The translations under genes and the position numbers were made by a program. A stretch of 36,452 bases of DNA from an uncultured Mycoplasmatota bacterium (GTDB lineage: Bacteria > Bacillota_I > Bacilli_A > RF39 > UBA660), in assembly GCA_946497955.1 (NCBI GenBank), contig CAMMMH010000015.1:1-36452 (forward strand), read 5' to 3'. Positions 1 to 7,482 of the stretch are shown piece after piece. Under the pieces are notes generated by a model that did not search any database, was not told where the DNA came from, and saw only the letters and a list, made by a program, of their open reading frames with translations. How positions within the stretch are numbered: the first letter of the stretch is position 1; each line of letters opens with the position of its first letter.

Positions 1-11
1 TTATATACTAA

Positions 12-27
12 TGTTTCACGTGGAACA
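12..27. promoter_or_regulatory. parS: parS site 1
   Basis: TGTTTCACGTGGAACA is the reverse complement of TGTTCCACGTGAAACA, a canonical B. subtilis parS matching the consensus TGTTNCACGTGAAACA. ParB/Spo0J loads here as a CTP-dependent clamp and recruits SMC for origin segregation. parS clusters near oriC, so this supports an origin-proximal location. Confidence 0.92.
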
Positions 28-68
28 TATAAAGAAGTTAATAAAACTATATAGAAAAGCAGTAAAAT

Positions 69-84
69 TATTTCCCGGGAAATA
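69..84. promoter_or_regulatory. Noc-binding site (NBS) 1
   Basis: TATTTCCCGGGAAATA is a perfect palindrome identical to the NBS described for B. subtilis Noc, the nucleoid-occlusion ParB paralogue. The symmetry extends to bases 65-88. Noc spreads from such sites and blocks division over the nucleoid. Confidence 0.88.
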
Positions 85-138
85 ATTTAGGTAGAAGTAA
101 GTATTAAATTTATACTTTATTTCAACTTTATATATCAA

Positions 139-154
139 TGTTTCACGTGGAACA
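139..154. promoter_or_regulatory. parS: parS site 2
   Basis: Exact second copy of the 16-bp parS (TGTTTCACGTGGAACA), 127 bases after the first, within the tandem duplication. Confidence 0.92.
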
Positions 155-195
155 TGTAAAGAAGTAGATAAAAATATATAGAGAAGTAGTAAAAT

Positions 196-211
196 TATTT
201 CCCGGGAAATA
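196..211. promoter_or_regulatory. Noc-binding site (NBS) 2
   Basis: Exact second copy of TATTTCCCGGGAAATA, 42 bases beyond parS site 2, the same offset as in copy 1. Confidence 0.88.
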
Positions 212-239
212 ATTTGATATCTATTTGTATTTTTTCTAC

Positions 240-268
240 TTGAAATAATTATTATTTTCCTGTATACT
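240..268 (+). promoter_or_regulatory. SRP RNA promoter
   Basis: TTGAAA (240-245), 17-bp spacer, TATACT (263-268): a good vegetative sigma-A promoter placing the start near 274-275, exactly at the 5' arm of the SRP RNA helix. Confidence 0.85.
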
Positions 269-273
269 TTAGT

Positions 274-352
274 CGTGCAATAAATTAGTTTGGAACCAGG
301 TCAGGATGGAAACATAGCAGCCTTAACAAATTTAATTTATGTGCACTTTTTT
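274..352 (+). ncRNA. ffs: Small bacterial signal recognition particle RNA (4.5S type)
   Basis: The conserved SRP core (CCAGGTCAGG ... GGAA ... AGCAGCC) lies at about 296-322. The flanks pair: GTGC-TAAATT on the 5' side with AATTTAT-GTGCAC on the 3' side, giving the long hairpin of the roughly 80-nt SRP RNA without an Alu domain. It works with Ffh in co-translational membrane targeting. The terminal stem followed by seven Ts (347-353) doubles as the intrinsic terminator. In B. subtilis scr follows tadA; here it precedes it. Confidence 0.92.
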
Positions 353-377
353 TATACTATAAAAAGGAGATTGTTAT

Positions 378-836
378 ATGAATGATTATCAATATATGTT
401 GTTGGCTATAGAAGAAGCAAAGAAAGCTTATGATAATGATGAGGTTCCGGTTGGTGCTATTATTGTTCAAAATGGTAAAGTTATTTCTTCTGCTCATAAT
501 AGAAAGGAAGAGTGCCAATGTCCTCTTGAACATGCTGAATTAATTGCTATTAAAAGTGCCTGTGGAAAAAATAATAACTGGAGGTTAACTAATGCGGTGA
601 TGTACGTAACATTAGAACCCTGTCCTATGTGTGCTAGTGCTATTAAACAGTCTAGAATTAGTAAAGTTGTATATCTATTAGATAATAGTAATGATAATAT
701 ACGAGAAATCGTTAATAATATTTTTAATTCAGAAGATGCAAATAAGCCTGTGGAAAAAGTAAAATTAGATATTTCAAAGTTTAAAAGTGAAGATGTAAGA
801 ATGCTAAGTGATTTTTTTAAGAAAAAACGTAATTGA
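378..836 (+). CDS. tadA: tRNA-specific adenosine deaminase TadA
   Basis: 152 aa, the usual TadA length. It deaminates wobble A34 to inosine in tRNA-Arg(ACG), an essential reaction in most bacteria. The CDA-fold zinc site is intact: His52-Ala-Glu54 (ligand and proton shuttle) and Pro81-Cys82-x-x-Cys85. Asn41 sits in the substrate pocket region. An AAGGAG Shine-Dalgarno (364-369) is well spaced from the ATG. A TATACT at 353-358 right after the SRP RNA terminator may help transcription, and readthrough from the SRP RNA is also possible. The gene ends in TGA, which shows the standard code is used. The neighbourhood scr/tadA/dnaX matches Bacillus. Confidence 0.95.
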   Translation: MNDYQYMLLAIEEAKKAYDNDEVPVGAIIVQNGKVISSAHNRKEECQCPLEHAELIAIKSACGKNNNWRLTNAVMYVTLEPCPMCASAIKQSRISKVVYLLDNSNDNIREIVNNIFNSEDANKPVEKVKLDISKFKSEDVRMLSDFFKKKRN

Positions 837-906
837 ACAAATGTTTTATATGTTATTTTCTTCTTTTGTTTGTTATACTAATTGTGTTTAGTGAGGTGAA
901 AACATT

Positions 907-2598
907 ATGTATCAAGCTTTATATCGTAAATATAGACCTACTGTTTTTGATGATGTAGTTGGACAGAATGTAGTAGTTAATACTTTAAAAAATGCAATTA
1001 AATATAATCATATAAATCATGCTTATTTGTTTTCTGGTCCTAGAGGTACTGGTAAGACAACAATTGCCAAGATATTCGCAAGATCTGTTAACTGTTTAGA
1101 ACCAGTTGATGGTGTTGCCTGTGGGAAATGTAAAAGTTGCTTATATTCTTTTTCTAAAGAGTGTATGGATATTATTGAAATAGATGCTGCCTCTAATAAT
1201 GGCGTTGATGAAATAAGAGAACTTCGTAGTAAAGTTAATATTTTGCCTAGTGAATTAAAATATAAAGTATATATTATAGATGAGGTTCATATGTTATCAA
1301 TTGGCGCTTTTAATGCTTTACTTAAAACTATTGAAGAGCCTCCAGAACATGTTATTTTTATATTAGCTACTACAGATCCACAGAAAATACCTGCAACAAT
1401 AATATCTAGATGTCAATGGTATTCTTTTAAGAAGATTAGTAATGATGATATAAAGAAAAGATTATCAGAGATAGTTAAAGCTGAAAATATAAAAATTGAA
1501 GATAATGTTCTTGATAAGATTGCTCAAGCTTCTGATGGGGGACTTCGTGATGCAATTGGACTTCTTGATAAATTAAGAGCTTTTTGTACTGATGAGATTA
1601 CTTTAAATGATTTTTATGAGATAAATGGGGAAGTTAATGAGGAAGAATTAAAAAAACTAGAGGATTTAATATTTTCTTATGAAATAAGCGATGTTCTTTC
1701 AACTATTGAAAGCTATTATCAAAATGGTAAAAATTTAATACAAGTAGTTAAACAGTTGATGATTCTTATAAAAGATGAGCTTTTTGACCATTATCTAAAT
1801 GAGTCTGTGCTTTCTTTTGATGAAGAAGAACTTGTTAATTTTCTAAATTTATTGAATGAACATCTTGTTGAATTAAAAAAGGCAGATGATGTTAGATTGT
1901 CTGTTGAGATATTCTTATTACATTATATTAATGAACATAAAAATAAAGATTCTAAGGTGGAAGTTAGGAGTCAAGCAAATACTAATAATATAAAAGAAAC
2001 TTCTTATGTAAGACCTGCAAAAGAAGAAAAAACTATATCCACAGATACTGTGGAAAAAGAAAATAAAGAAAAAACTTTATCAACAGAAGTTGTTCAAAAA
2101 AATAATGAGCAAACTCAAAAATATAAAGAGTTAATGTTAATAAGAAGTAAGAATACAATGATAGAAGCAGTTAAAGATGAACTTAATAAAGAGACTGCTA
2201 ATCTTGAAAAGCTTAATGATTATACATTTGATCCTAATAATGGTTACCTTGCTTGTGAACTTTTAGATGGTAAGATTAGGGCTTCTAGTCTTAAGAATAT
2301 TGTTATTAGTTATGATTATGAAGGAATGGTAGATAAGTTAAGTAATCATTTTGATAAATTAAATGACTTTTATAATGAAAAGACAGGTTCATCTAAAAAA
2401 ATTGCTTTTATTACAACAGCAAAGTGGAATGAGTTAAAATTAGAATACATTAATCTACATAAACAAGGTAAACACTTTGAATATCAAGAAGAACCTGTAT
2501 TGAATACTTTAGGAGAAGATGATAAAATAAATAGTGAATCTAAAGACTTAATAAGTAAAACTATTGAGATGTTTGGAGATTTAGTAGAAGTTGAATAG
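907..2598 (+). CDS. dnaX: DNA polymerase III subunit gamma/tau
   Basis: 563 aa. Clamp-loader ATPase that loads DnaN and couples polymerases. The AAA+ module has the Walker A loop GPRGTGKT at 44-51, a zinc module with Cys63, Cys72, Cys75 and Cys78, Walker B DEVH at 125-128, and a sensor-1/SRC segment (arginine finger) near 155-170. The C-terminal 200 residues are charged and poorly conserved, as in tau. It heads a probable operon with ybaB and recR (14-base gap, then a TAATG overlap). A TATACT at 874-879 and a GAGGTGA ribosome site precede the ATG. No E. coli-style programmed frameshift signal is obvious, so one full-length product is likely. Confidence 0.96.
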   Translation: MYQALYRKYRPTVFDDVVGQNVVVNTLKNAIKYNHINHAYLFSGPRGTGKTTIAKIFARSVNCLEPVDGVACGKCKSCLYSFSKECMDIIEIDAASNNGVDEIRELRSKVNILPSELKYKVYIIDEVHMLSIGAFNALLKTIEEPPEHVIFILATTDPQKIPATIISRCQWYSFKKISNDDIKKRLSEIVKAENIKIEDNVLDKIAQASDGGLRDAIGLLDKLRAFCTDEITLNDFYEINGEVNEEELKKLEDLIFSYEISDVLSTIESYYQNGKNLIQVVKQLMILIKDELFDHYLNESVLSFDEEELVNFLNLLNEHLVELKKADDVRLSVEIFLLHYINEHKNKDSKVEVRSQANTNNIKETSYVRPAKEEKTISTDTVEKENKEKTLSTEVVQKNNEQTQKYKELMLIRSKNTMIEAVKDELNKETANLEKLNDYTFDPNNGYLACELLDGKIRASSLKNIVISYDYEGMVDKLSNHFDKLNDFYNEKTGSSKKIAFITTAKWNELKLEYINLHKQGKHFEYQEEPVLNTLGEDDKINSESKDLISKTIEMFGDLVEVE

Positions 2599-2612
2599 AA
2601 AGAAGGAATATT

Positions 2613-2909
2613 ATGAATATACAAGCGATGATGAAACAAGCTCAGAAATTACAAAGTGATATGATGAAAGTTAAGGACGAAATCGATAAGATGGAGTTTT
2701 CTAGTACTAATGGCTTAGTAACAGTTAAAATTAATGGTAAGAAAGAAATAATAGATGTTAAAATTGCCAACGATTCTGATTTTTCTAGTGATGATTTAGA
2801 AATGCTTCAAGATATGATAGTTATTGCAGTAAATGATGCAATGAAACAAGTAGATAAAGTTACAGAAGAGAAAATGGGACGTTTTAGTTCTATACCTGGG
2901 TTATTTTAA
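2613..2909 (+). CDS. ybaB: YbaB/EbfC family nucleoid-associated protein
   Basis: 98 aa, typical of the YbaB/EbfC family (YaaK in B. subtilis), small dimeric DNA-binding proteins encoded between dnaX and recR. The N-terminal helix rich in Met and Gln (MMKQAQKLQ), the central GLVTVKINGKKEI beta segment and the C-terminal helix ending in PGLF are family hallmarks. A ribosome site AAGAAGGAA precedes the ATG. The stop overlaps the recR start (TAATG at 2907-2911), implying translational coupling. The exact role is unsettled in the family; a link to recombination or nucleoid structure is inferred. Confidence 0.93.
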   Translation: MNIQAMMKQAQKLQSDMMKVKDEIDKMEFSSTNGLVTVKINGKKEIIDVKIANDSDFSSDDLEMLQDMIVIAVNDAMKQVDKVTEEKMGRFSSIPGLF

Positions 2910-3505
2910 TGTATCCTGATAGTTTAAAGAACTTAATAGAGAGTTTTGAAAATTTTCCAGGAATAGGGGAAAAGACGGCAGAACGGATGGCTTTTTCTGT
3001 TCTTGGGTTTGATGAAGATAAATTTAGATTGTTACAAGAAAATTTAGAAGATGTTAAAAATAATATTCATCCATGTAAGATATGTAATACACTTACTGAT
3101 AAAGATGAATGTATGATATGTAGTTCTGACTTGAGAGAAAAAGGGACTATTTTAGTGGTAGAAGATTCTAAAATAGTGTTCTTGTTTGAAAAGTTAGGGA
3201 CTTATAAAGGTCTATATCATGTTATTAATGGACTTATTTCACCACTTGATGATGTTAATCCTGAAGATATAGGACTTGATAAATTATTAGATAGAGTTAA
3301 GAATGAAAATATTAAAGAAGTAATACTTGCTTTAAAACCTAGTGTGGAAGGAGAGATAACTTCTTTATATATTAAAAAAATACTAGAAGGAATGAATATT
3401 GTTGTTACAAGACTTGCTAGTGGGGTACCTATAGGTGCTGATATGGAATATATAGATACTCTTACTTTGGAAAGAGCTTTAGAAGATAGAAAAGAACTTT
3501 CATAA
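2909..3505 (+). CDS. recR: Recombination mediator protein RecR
   Basis: 198 aa, full family length. RecR acts with RecO (and RecF) to load RecA on SSB-coated gaps. It has a helix-hairpin-helix with FPGIGEKTAERMA at 16-28, a four-cysteine zinc finger (Cys56, Cys59, Cys68, Cys71), a Toprim domain beginning ILVVED at 81-86, and a C-terminal Walker-like segment GADMEYIDTLTL. It starts inside the ybaB stop, so it is translationally coupled to it. Confidence 0.96.
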   Translation: MYPDSLKNLIESFENFPGIGEKTAERMAFSVLGFDEDKFRLLQENLEDVKNNIHPCKICNTLTDKDECMICSSDLREKGTILVVEDSKIVFLFEKLGTYKGLYHVINGLISPLDDVNPEDIGLDKLLDRVKNENIKEVILALKPSVEGEITSLYIKKILEGMNIVVTRLASGVPIGADMEYIDTLTLERALEDRKELS

Positions 3506-3528
3506 TTATAAATACTTTGTCATATGCT
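3500..3528 (+). promoter_or_regulatory. Sigma-E-like promoter of bofA
   Basis: TCATAAT (3500-3506) and CATATGCT (3521-3528) resemble the mother-cell sigma-E pattern (ATA-N16-CATAHANT); the ATA to CATA spacing is 16. The ribosome site AGGTGA follows 13 bases after the C of CATAT. The same layout occurs before yabG and yabP. This is a pattern match only. Confidence 0.5.
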
Positions 3529-3544
3529 TTATTAGGTGAAGACT

Positions 3545-3742
3545 ATGAAGCAAATTATGAAGAAAGTATGGCATGTTTTACAAAGAATAATAATTAGTAC
3601 TTTTATACTGTATGGATATAATTTAATTGCAACAAGATTTAACTTAGTTATTCCTATTAATGTTATTACAGTAGGCTCTGTTAGTTTACTTGGGTTTCCA
3701 ATGCTCTTTGTTTTGGTTTTATTAAAAGTATTAATGTTTTAA
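3545..3742 (+). CDS. bofA: BofA-like pro-sigma-K processing inhibitor
   Basis: 65 aa from the ATG at 3545. An in-frame GTG at 3536 lies within the AGGTGA ribosome site and is unlikely to be the start. The protein is two hydrophobic segments joined by IPINVITV, then a small-residue stretch (SLLGFPMLFVLVLL) that resembles the conserved BofA core (N..TV...LG.PG). BofA holds SpoIVFB inactive in the outer forespore membrane until signalled. The position just after recR matches B. subtilis (recR-yaaL-bofA), which strengthens a weak sequence match. The family's PG is PM here. A sigma-E-like promoter precedes it, as expected for a mother-cell gene. Confidence 0.72.
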   Translation: MKQIMKKVWHVLQRIIISTFILYGYNLIATRFNLVIPINVITVGSVSLLGFPMLFVLVLLKVLMF

Positions 3743-3754
3743 AGGTGGTGTCTA

Positions 3755-4582
3755 ATGGATTTAGAAGTAGAGTCTTTACAGCCTAAATTTTATAATGAGA
3801 TAAATAAAGCTCTTGATAAGGGCTTTTTGTCGCATGCATATCTAATAGAGACTAATAATAATAGTTTAGAGGTTGTTAAGAAATATATTCTTTTCTTAGT
3901 AGAGAAAATATATGAAGACTCTTATAAAAATCATGATGTTACTATATCTAAAGATAAATTATTTCATTTAATTGAAAATAAAGAGTTTCCTGATTATATA
4001 GAAGTTAATCCTATTAATAATCAGATAAAAAAAGAACAATTACTATTTATTAGAGATGAGTTTTCTAGTAAATCTCTTTATAATACAAGAAAAGTATATG
4101 TTGTGTTTGAATGTGAAAAGATGAATGTTAGTGCTTCTAATACAATTTTAAAGTTTCTTGAAGAGCCAAGTGATGACGTAGTGGCTATCTTTGTTACTAG
4201 TAATCAATATAATATTTTAGATACTATTAAATCTAGGTGTCAGATTATAAGGCTTCAATATGAAGATAGTAGTGATATTATTTTTAGTGATGATGTTCTT
4301 TCTTTTGTTGAAGATATAAATAATAGAAAGAATGAGGACTTGTTACTTAAGTTTAATTATTATAACAATAACTTGTTTAAAGATAAGAGTATGGCAACTA
4401 ATTTTATTAGAGAAGTACTTAAGTATTATGAAGTATTATTAAATAAAAAAGATGGCACTACTAAACTAGAAGAGATAATTAATATTGTCTCTATATTAGA
4501 TAAAAGTTTTAAAAAATTAAAATATAATGTTAATATGAAGTTATGGATTGATGATTTATTGCTTTCTTTGATGGAGGTGTAG
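3755..4582 (+). CDS. holB: DNA polymerase III subunit delta'
   Basis: 275 aa. Clamp-loader delta' protein, a AAA+ relative of DnaX without a working Walker A. Recognisable elements are SHAYLIE at the N-terminus, a mid-domain NTILKFLEEPSDD (the family's N.LLK.LEEP) and the SRCQIIRL segment that carries the arginine finger. No zinc cysteines are present, unlike DnaX. RBS AAGGTGGTG precedes the ATG. The stop is one base before ricT, so the two are probably co-transcribed, as in Bacillus. Confidence 0.9.
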   Translation: MDLEVESLQPKFYNEINKALDKGFLSHAYLIETNNNSLEVVKKYILFLVEKIYEDSYKNHDVTISKDKLFHLIENKEFPDYIEVNPINNQIKKEQLLFIRDEFSSKSLYNTRKVYVVFECEKMNVSASNTILKFLEEPSDDVVAIFVTSNQYNILDTIKSRCQIIRLQYEDSSDIIFSDDVLSFVEDINNRKNEDLLLKFNYYNNNLFKDKSMATNFIREVLKYYEVLLNKKDGTTKLEEIINIVSILDKSFKKLKYNVNMKLWIDDLLLSLMEV

Positions 4583-4583
4583 G

Positions 4584-5363
4584 ATGAAGTTATTAAAAAT
4601 ATCTTATATAGATGAAGTGTTTAACGATTATGATTATGTAAAATATCCTGATAATGTATTTTTTAAAATTGGTTGGGAGATTATTGTTAAAAGTGATGAT
4701 ATGTTAAAGATTGCATCTATAGTGAGTATAGAAGATGAAGAAAATATAGATGTTACTACTTCTTTTGTTAGAGTTGCTACGAAAAGAGATAGGGAACAAC
4801 ATAATAAAAATAAAAAAGACAGTATAGAGGCTTTAACTTTTGCTCAAGAAAAATCTTTAGAGCTTAATTTGGATATGCATTTTATTTCATCATTTTATAC
4901 GTTTGATAGAAAACAATTATTTCTTTCTTATACAGCGGATGCTAGGGTTGATTTTAGAGAACTTGCCAAAGTATTAGCACAACGTTATAAGACAAGAATT
5001 GAACTTAGACAAATTGGGGTTAGAGATAGAGCAAAGAAAGTAGGAGGACTTGGTCCTTGTGGGTTATTTTTATGTTGTAGTACCTTTTTAACTGACTTTG
5101 CTAGTGTTTCTATTAATATGGCAAAAAATCAGTTTCTAGCTTTAAATCCTACAAAGATAAATGGAAGTTGTGGTAGACTTTTGTGTTGTTTGAACTATGA
5201 AGATGAAGTTTATACAGAGTTGAAGAAAGGTATGCCTAATATTGGTAGTTTAGTAGAAACAAAAGAAGGTTTAGGTAAAGTTACAGAAGTAGATGTGTTT
5301 AAGAGAACATATAAAGCAGAGTTTAAAGATAAGGGAGTAATAGAGTTTAGTGTTAATGAGTAA
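4584..5363 (+). CDS. ricT: PSP1-domain protein RicT (YaaT)
   Basis: 259 aa, the usual size for YaaT. The PSP1 C-terminal domain is clear, with the cysteine set Cys159, Cys164, Cys165, Cys196, Cys201 and Cys202 (GPCGLFLCC and SCGRLLCC). In B. subtilis RicT forms the Fe-S Ric complex with RicA and RicF, which tunes RNase Y-dependent mRNA maturation and affects sporulation, biofilm and competence. The gene follows holB, as in Bacillus, but yabA, which normally comes next, is absent. The last bases overlap the start of the methyltransferase gene. Confidence 0.92.
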   Translation: MKLLKISYIDEVFNDYDYVKYPDNVFFKIGWEIIVKSDDMLKIASIVSIEDEENIDVTTSFVRVATKRDREQHNKNKKDSIEALTFAQEKSLELNLDMHFISSFYTFDRKQLFLSYTADARVDFRELAKVLAQRYKTRIELRQIGVRDRAKKVGGLGPCGLFLCCSTFLTDFASVSINMAKNQFLALNPTKINGSCGRLLCCLNYEDEVYTELKKGMPNIGSLVETKEGLGKVTEVDVFKRTYKAEFKDKGVIEFSVNE

Positions 5364-6060
5364 AAAAATGGAGTTTTTACATAATGGTAAGAACTTAATA
5401 TTCTATTATGATGATGACTACTTTAAGATTACTACTGATAACCTTGCTCTTGCTAATTTTATTAAAATAAAAAGTAAAGATAAATTATTAGTAGAGTTTG
5501 GTAGTGGACTTATGGCTATACCTTTACTTCTTTCTACTAGAACTAATATAAAGATAGTGGGAATTGAAAAAGATGATAAAGCTTCTAAACTTTCAGAGAT
5601 GACGATAAAAGATAATCATTTAGAGGAGAGAATTAAAGTTATTAATGATGATATTAATAATTTAGATAAATATTTTCCTATTAACTCTATTGATGTTATA
5701 GTTTGTAATCCTCCATATTTTCTTTTAGAGAATGAATCTAGTGTTAGTAATAAAGACTATTTAAAGATGGCTAGACATGAAGGTAATATGACTATAGAGA
5801 TGATAGCAAGATTATCAAAAATCTATTTAAAAGATGGAGGAAGTCTATTTTTGATACAAAGAGCGGATAGATTGTTTGAAATTAGAGATGTTTTAATTAA
5901 GAATAATTTGGCGATTAAAGAGATTCAGTTTATTTATCATGATTTAGAGAAATGTGGCAAGTTAGTATTAGTGGAAGCGAGGAAAAGTGGTAAGGAACAT
6001 GGATTAAAGGTGTTAAAGCCTATTATTTTAGAGAAAGAAAGTAGTGATGTTAATGGATAA
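5356..6060 (+). CDS. trmN6: tRNA1(Val) adenine-N6 methyltransferase-like (YabB/TrmN6)
   Basis: 234 aa from the ATG at 5356; an in-frame GTG at 5350 lacks a better ribosome site. Class I SAM-dependent methyltransferase with a SAM loop VEFGSGLMAIP near 45-55 (the usual DLGTGxG is changed), an acidic IEKDDK after strand 2, and the catalytic N-P-P-Y motif typical of N6-adenine methylation, followed by FLLENE. The family (YfiC/TrmN6, YabB in Bacillus) modifies A37 of tRNA. The start lies inside the end of ricT, and the end overlaps rsmI. The small GIY-YIG gene yazA that follows in B. subtilis is missing. Confidence 0.85.
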   Translation: MSKKMEFLHNGKNLIFYYDDDYFKITTDNLALANFIKIKSKDKLLVEFGSGLMAIPLLLSTRTNIKIVGIEKDDKASKLSEMTIKDNHLEERIKVINDDINNLDKYFPINSIDVIVCNPPYFLLENESSVSNKDYLKMARHEGNMTIEMIARLSKIYLKDGGSLFLIQRADRLFEIRDVLIKNNLAIKEIQFIYHDLEKCGKLVLVEARKSGKEHGLKVLKPIILEKESSDVNG

Positions 6061-6877
6061 ACCAAGTTTATATTTGATACCAACTCCAATAGGTAATTTG
6101 GATGATATTACTATTAGAGGGCTAAAGACTTTAGAACTTGTTGATGTTATACTTTGTGAAGATACTAGGGAGACTTCTAAATTACTTAGTAAATATAATA
6201 TAAAAAATAAATTAGTTAGTTGTCATGAGTTTAACGAAGATAAAATGAAAGATAAAGTACTTGGCTTTTTAGAATCAGGTTTAAATGTTGGTTTAGTTAC
6301 TGACCAAGGTACTCCTTTAATTAGTGACCCTGGATACAGAATAGTTGACTATATTTCATCACATGATTATAATATTGTGAGTTTACCAGGGGCGACAGCC
6401 TTTGTTCCTGCTTTAACTATTTCTGCTCTAGCACCGCAACCTTTTACTTTTTATGGCTTTCTTAATGCAAAGAAAAATAAACAGATAAAAGAATTAGAGA
6501 CTTTAAGAAACCATCCTTATACATTAATATTTTATGAGGCACCTCACAGATTAATAGATACTTTAAATAATATTAAAGATGTTTTTGGTGATAGAAATAT
6601 TTGTGTAGTTAGAGAAATATCTAAAAAGTATGAACAGGCAATTAGAGGTAAAATAAGTGAAGTATTGGCAAGTGATTTTCCTATTAAGGGAGAATTTGTT
6701 ATTGTGGTAGAAGGTGCTAAGTTAGAATTTGACTTTAATAGTATGAGTATTGTAGAACATGTTAATTATTATATAAAAGATGGTAATACTAAAAATGATG
6801 CTATTAAGTTAGTAGCAAAAGAAAGAGGTATTCCTAAGTCTATTTGTTATAAAGAATATCTTGATAATAATAAATAA
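6053..6877 (+). CDS. rsmI: 16S rRNA (cytidine1402-2'-O)-methyltransferase RsmI
   Basis: 274 aa from ATG 6053, chosen because family members begin M-x-x-LYL.PTPIGNL.D; ATG 6047 and GTG 6044 are in frame just upstream. A tetrapyrrole-methylase (MraZ-like) fold: SLYLIPTPIGNLDDIT at the N-terminus, LCEDTRETSKLL, GLVTDQGTPLISDPG, and LPGATAFVPAL. It methylates C1402 in the decoding centre together with RsmH. The C-terminal extension is short. Overlaps trmN6 by 8 bases, so translation is coupled and no strong Shine-Dalgarno is seen. Confidence 0.94.
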   Translation: MDKPSLYLIPTPIGNLDDITIRGLKTLELVDVILCEDTRETSKLLSKYNIKNKLVSCHEFNEDKMKDKVLGFLESGLNVGLVTDQGTPLISDPGYRIVDYISSHDYNIVSLPGATAFVPALTISALAPQPFTFYGFLNAKKNKQIKELETLRNHPYTLIFYEAPHRLIDTLNNIKDVFGDRNICVVREISKKYEQAIRGKISEVLASDFPIKGEFVIVVEGAKLEFDFNSMSIVEHVNYYIKDGNTKNDAIKLVAKERGIPKSICYKEYLDNNK

Positions 6878-6879
6878 AT

Positions 6880-6895
6880 TATTTCCCGGGAAATA
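6880..6895. promoter_or_regulatory. Noc-binding site (NBS) 3
   Basis: A third perfect TATTTCCCGGGAAATA, squeezed between the rsmI stop and the pth ribosome site. The symmetry extends outward, and the flank AAATT...AATTTT matches copies 1 and 2. No parS accompanies it. Confidence 0.87.
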
Positions 6896-6916
6896 ATTTT
6901 AGAGGTGGTTTTAATT

Positions 6917-7480
6917 ATGAAATTAATTGTTGGACTAGGTAATGTTGGAAAAGAATATGAAAATACAAGACATAATATGGGATTTATGTTAGTAGATAGG
7001 TATTTAGAGTATAAAAATATTCCTTTAAAATTTAAAGAAAAGTTTAATGCTATGTATGTAGAGACTACTATTAATAATGAGAAAGTTATCTTTATTAAAC
7101 CTACTACTTATATGAATAATTCTGGTATTGCAGTTAGAGCTTTTCTAGACTTTTATAAATTAGATGTTCAAGATGTCTTAGTAATTAGTGATGACCTTGA
7201 TTTAGATTTAGGTAAGTTTAGATTAAGAAGAAATGGTAGTAGTGGAGGACATAATGGGTTAAAGAGTATTATTTCCCATCTTGGAACTGATGGTTTTAAA
7301 AGACTTAGAATAGGTATTTCTAATGATAAAGATGATGTTATTAATTATGTCTTATCTAAATTTAGTAAGAAGGAACTTAATGAGATAGATACAATGTTTG
7401 ATACCTTAGTTAATGTTTTAGATGATTATTTTGTAATGGACTTTACCTCTTTGATGAGTAAATATAATAGAAAGGGGTAA
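6917..7480 (+). CDS. pth: Peptidyl-tRNA hydrolase
   Basis: 187 aa from ATG 6917. The GTG at 6905 belongs to the AGAGGTGG ribosome site. Pth cleaves the ester of peptidyl-tRNAs released from stalled ribosomes. The catalytic His is in NTRHNMGF and the substrate-binding Asn residues in TYMNNSG; DDLDLDLG and GSSGGHNGLKSI are family signatures. The N-terminal GNPG motif reads GNVG here, a mild deviation. Directly followed by mfd, as in B. subtilis. Confidence 0.95.
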   Translation: MKLIVGLGNVGKEYENTRHNMGFMLVDRYLEYKNIPLKFKEKFNAMYVETTINNEKVIFIKPTTYMNNSGIAVRAFLDFYKLDVQDVLVISDDLDLDLGKFRLRRNGSSGGHNGLKSIISHLGTDGFKRLRIGISNDKDDVINYVLSKFSKKELNEIDTMFDTLVNVLDDYFVMDFTSLMSKYNRKG

Positions 7481-7482
7481 TT

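Larger units (their letters stand above)
1..215. repeat. Tandem duplication carrying parS + Noc site
   Basis: Bases 1-88 and 128-215 are direct repeats with a 127-base period. I count about 8 mismatches in 88 aligned bases. Each copy holds one 16-bp parS and one 16-bp Noc-binding palindrome at the same internal offset (12 and 69; 139 and 196). Both palindromes are unchanged between copies, while most differences fall in the AT-rich bases around them, which suggests the two sites are under selection. No gene lies in this stretch. Confidence 0.9.

Noticed and set aside
837-880. AACAAA...TTTGTT between tadA and dnaX as a terminator
   Set aside because: Weak stem, long loop and no T-run after it; readthrough into dnaX cannot be excluded.
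2091-2101. A run of seven A residues in dnaX as a programmed frameshift site
   Set aside because: It reads CAA AAA AAT, lacks the A-AAA-AAG form and a downstream stem, and the full-length frame continues normally.
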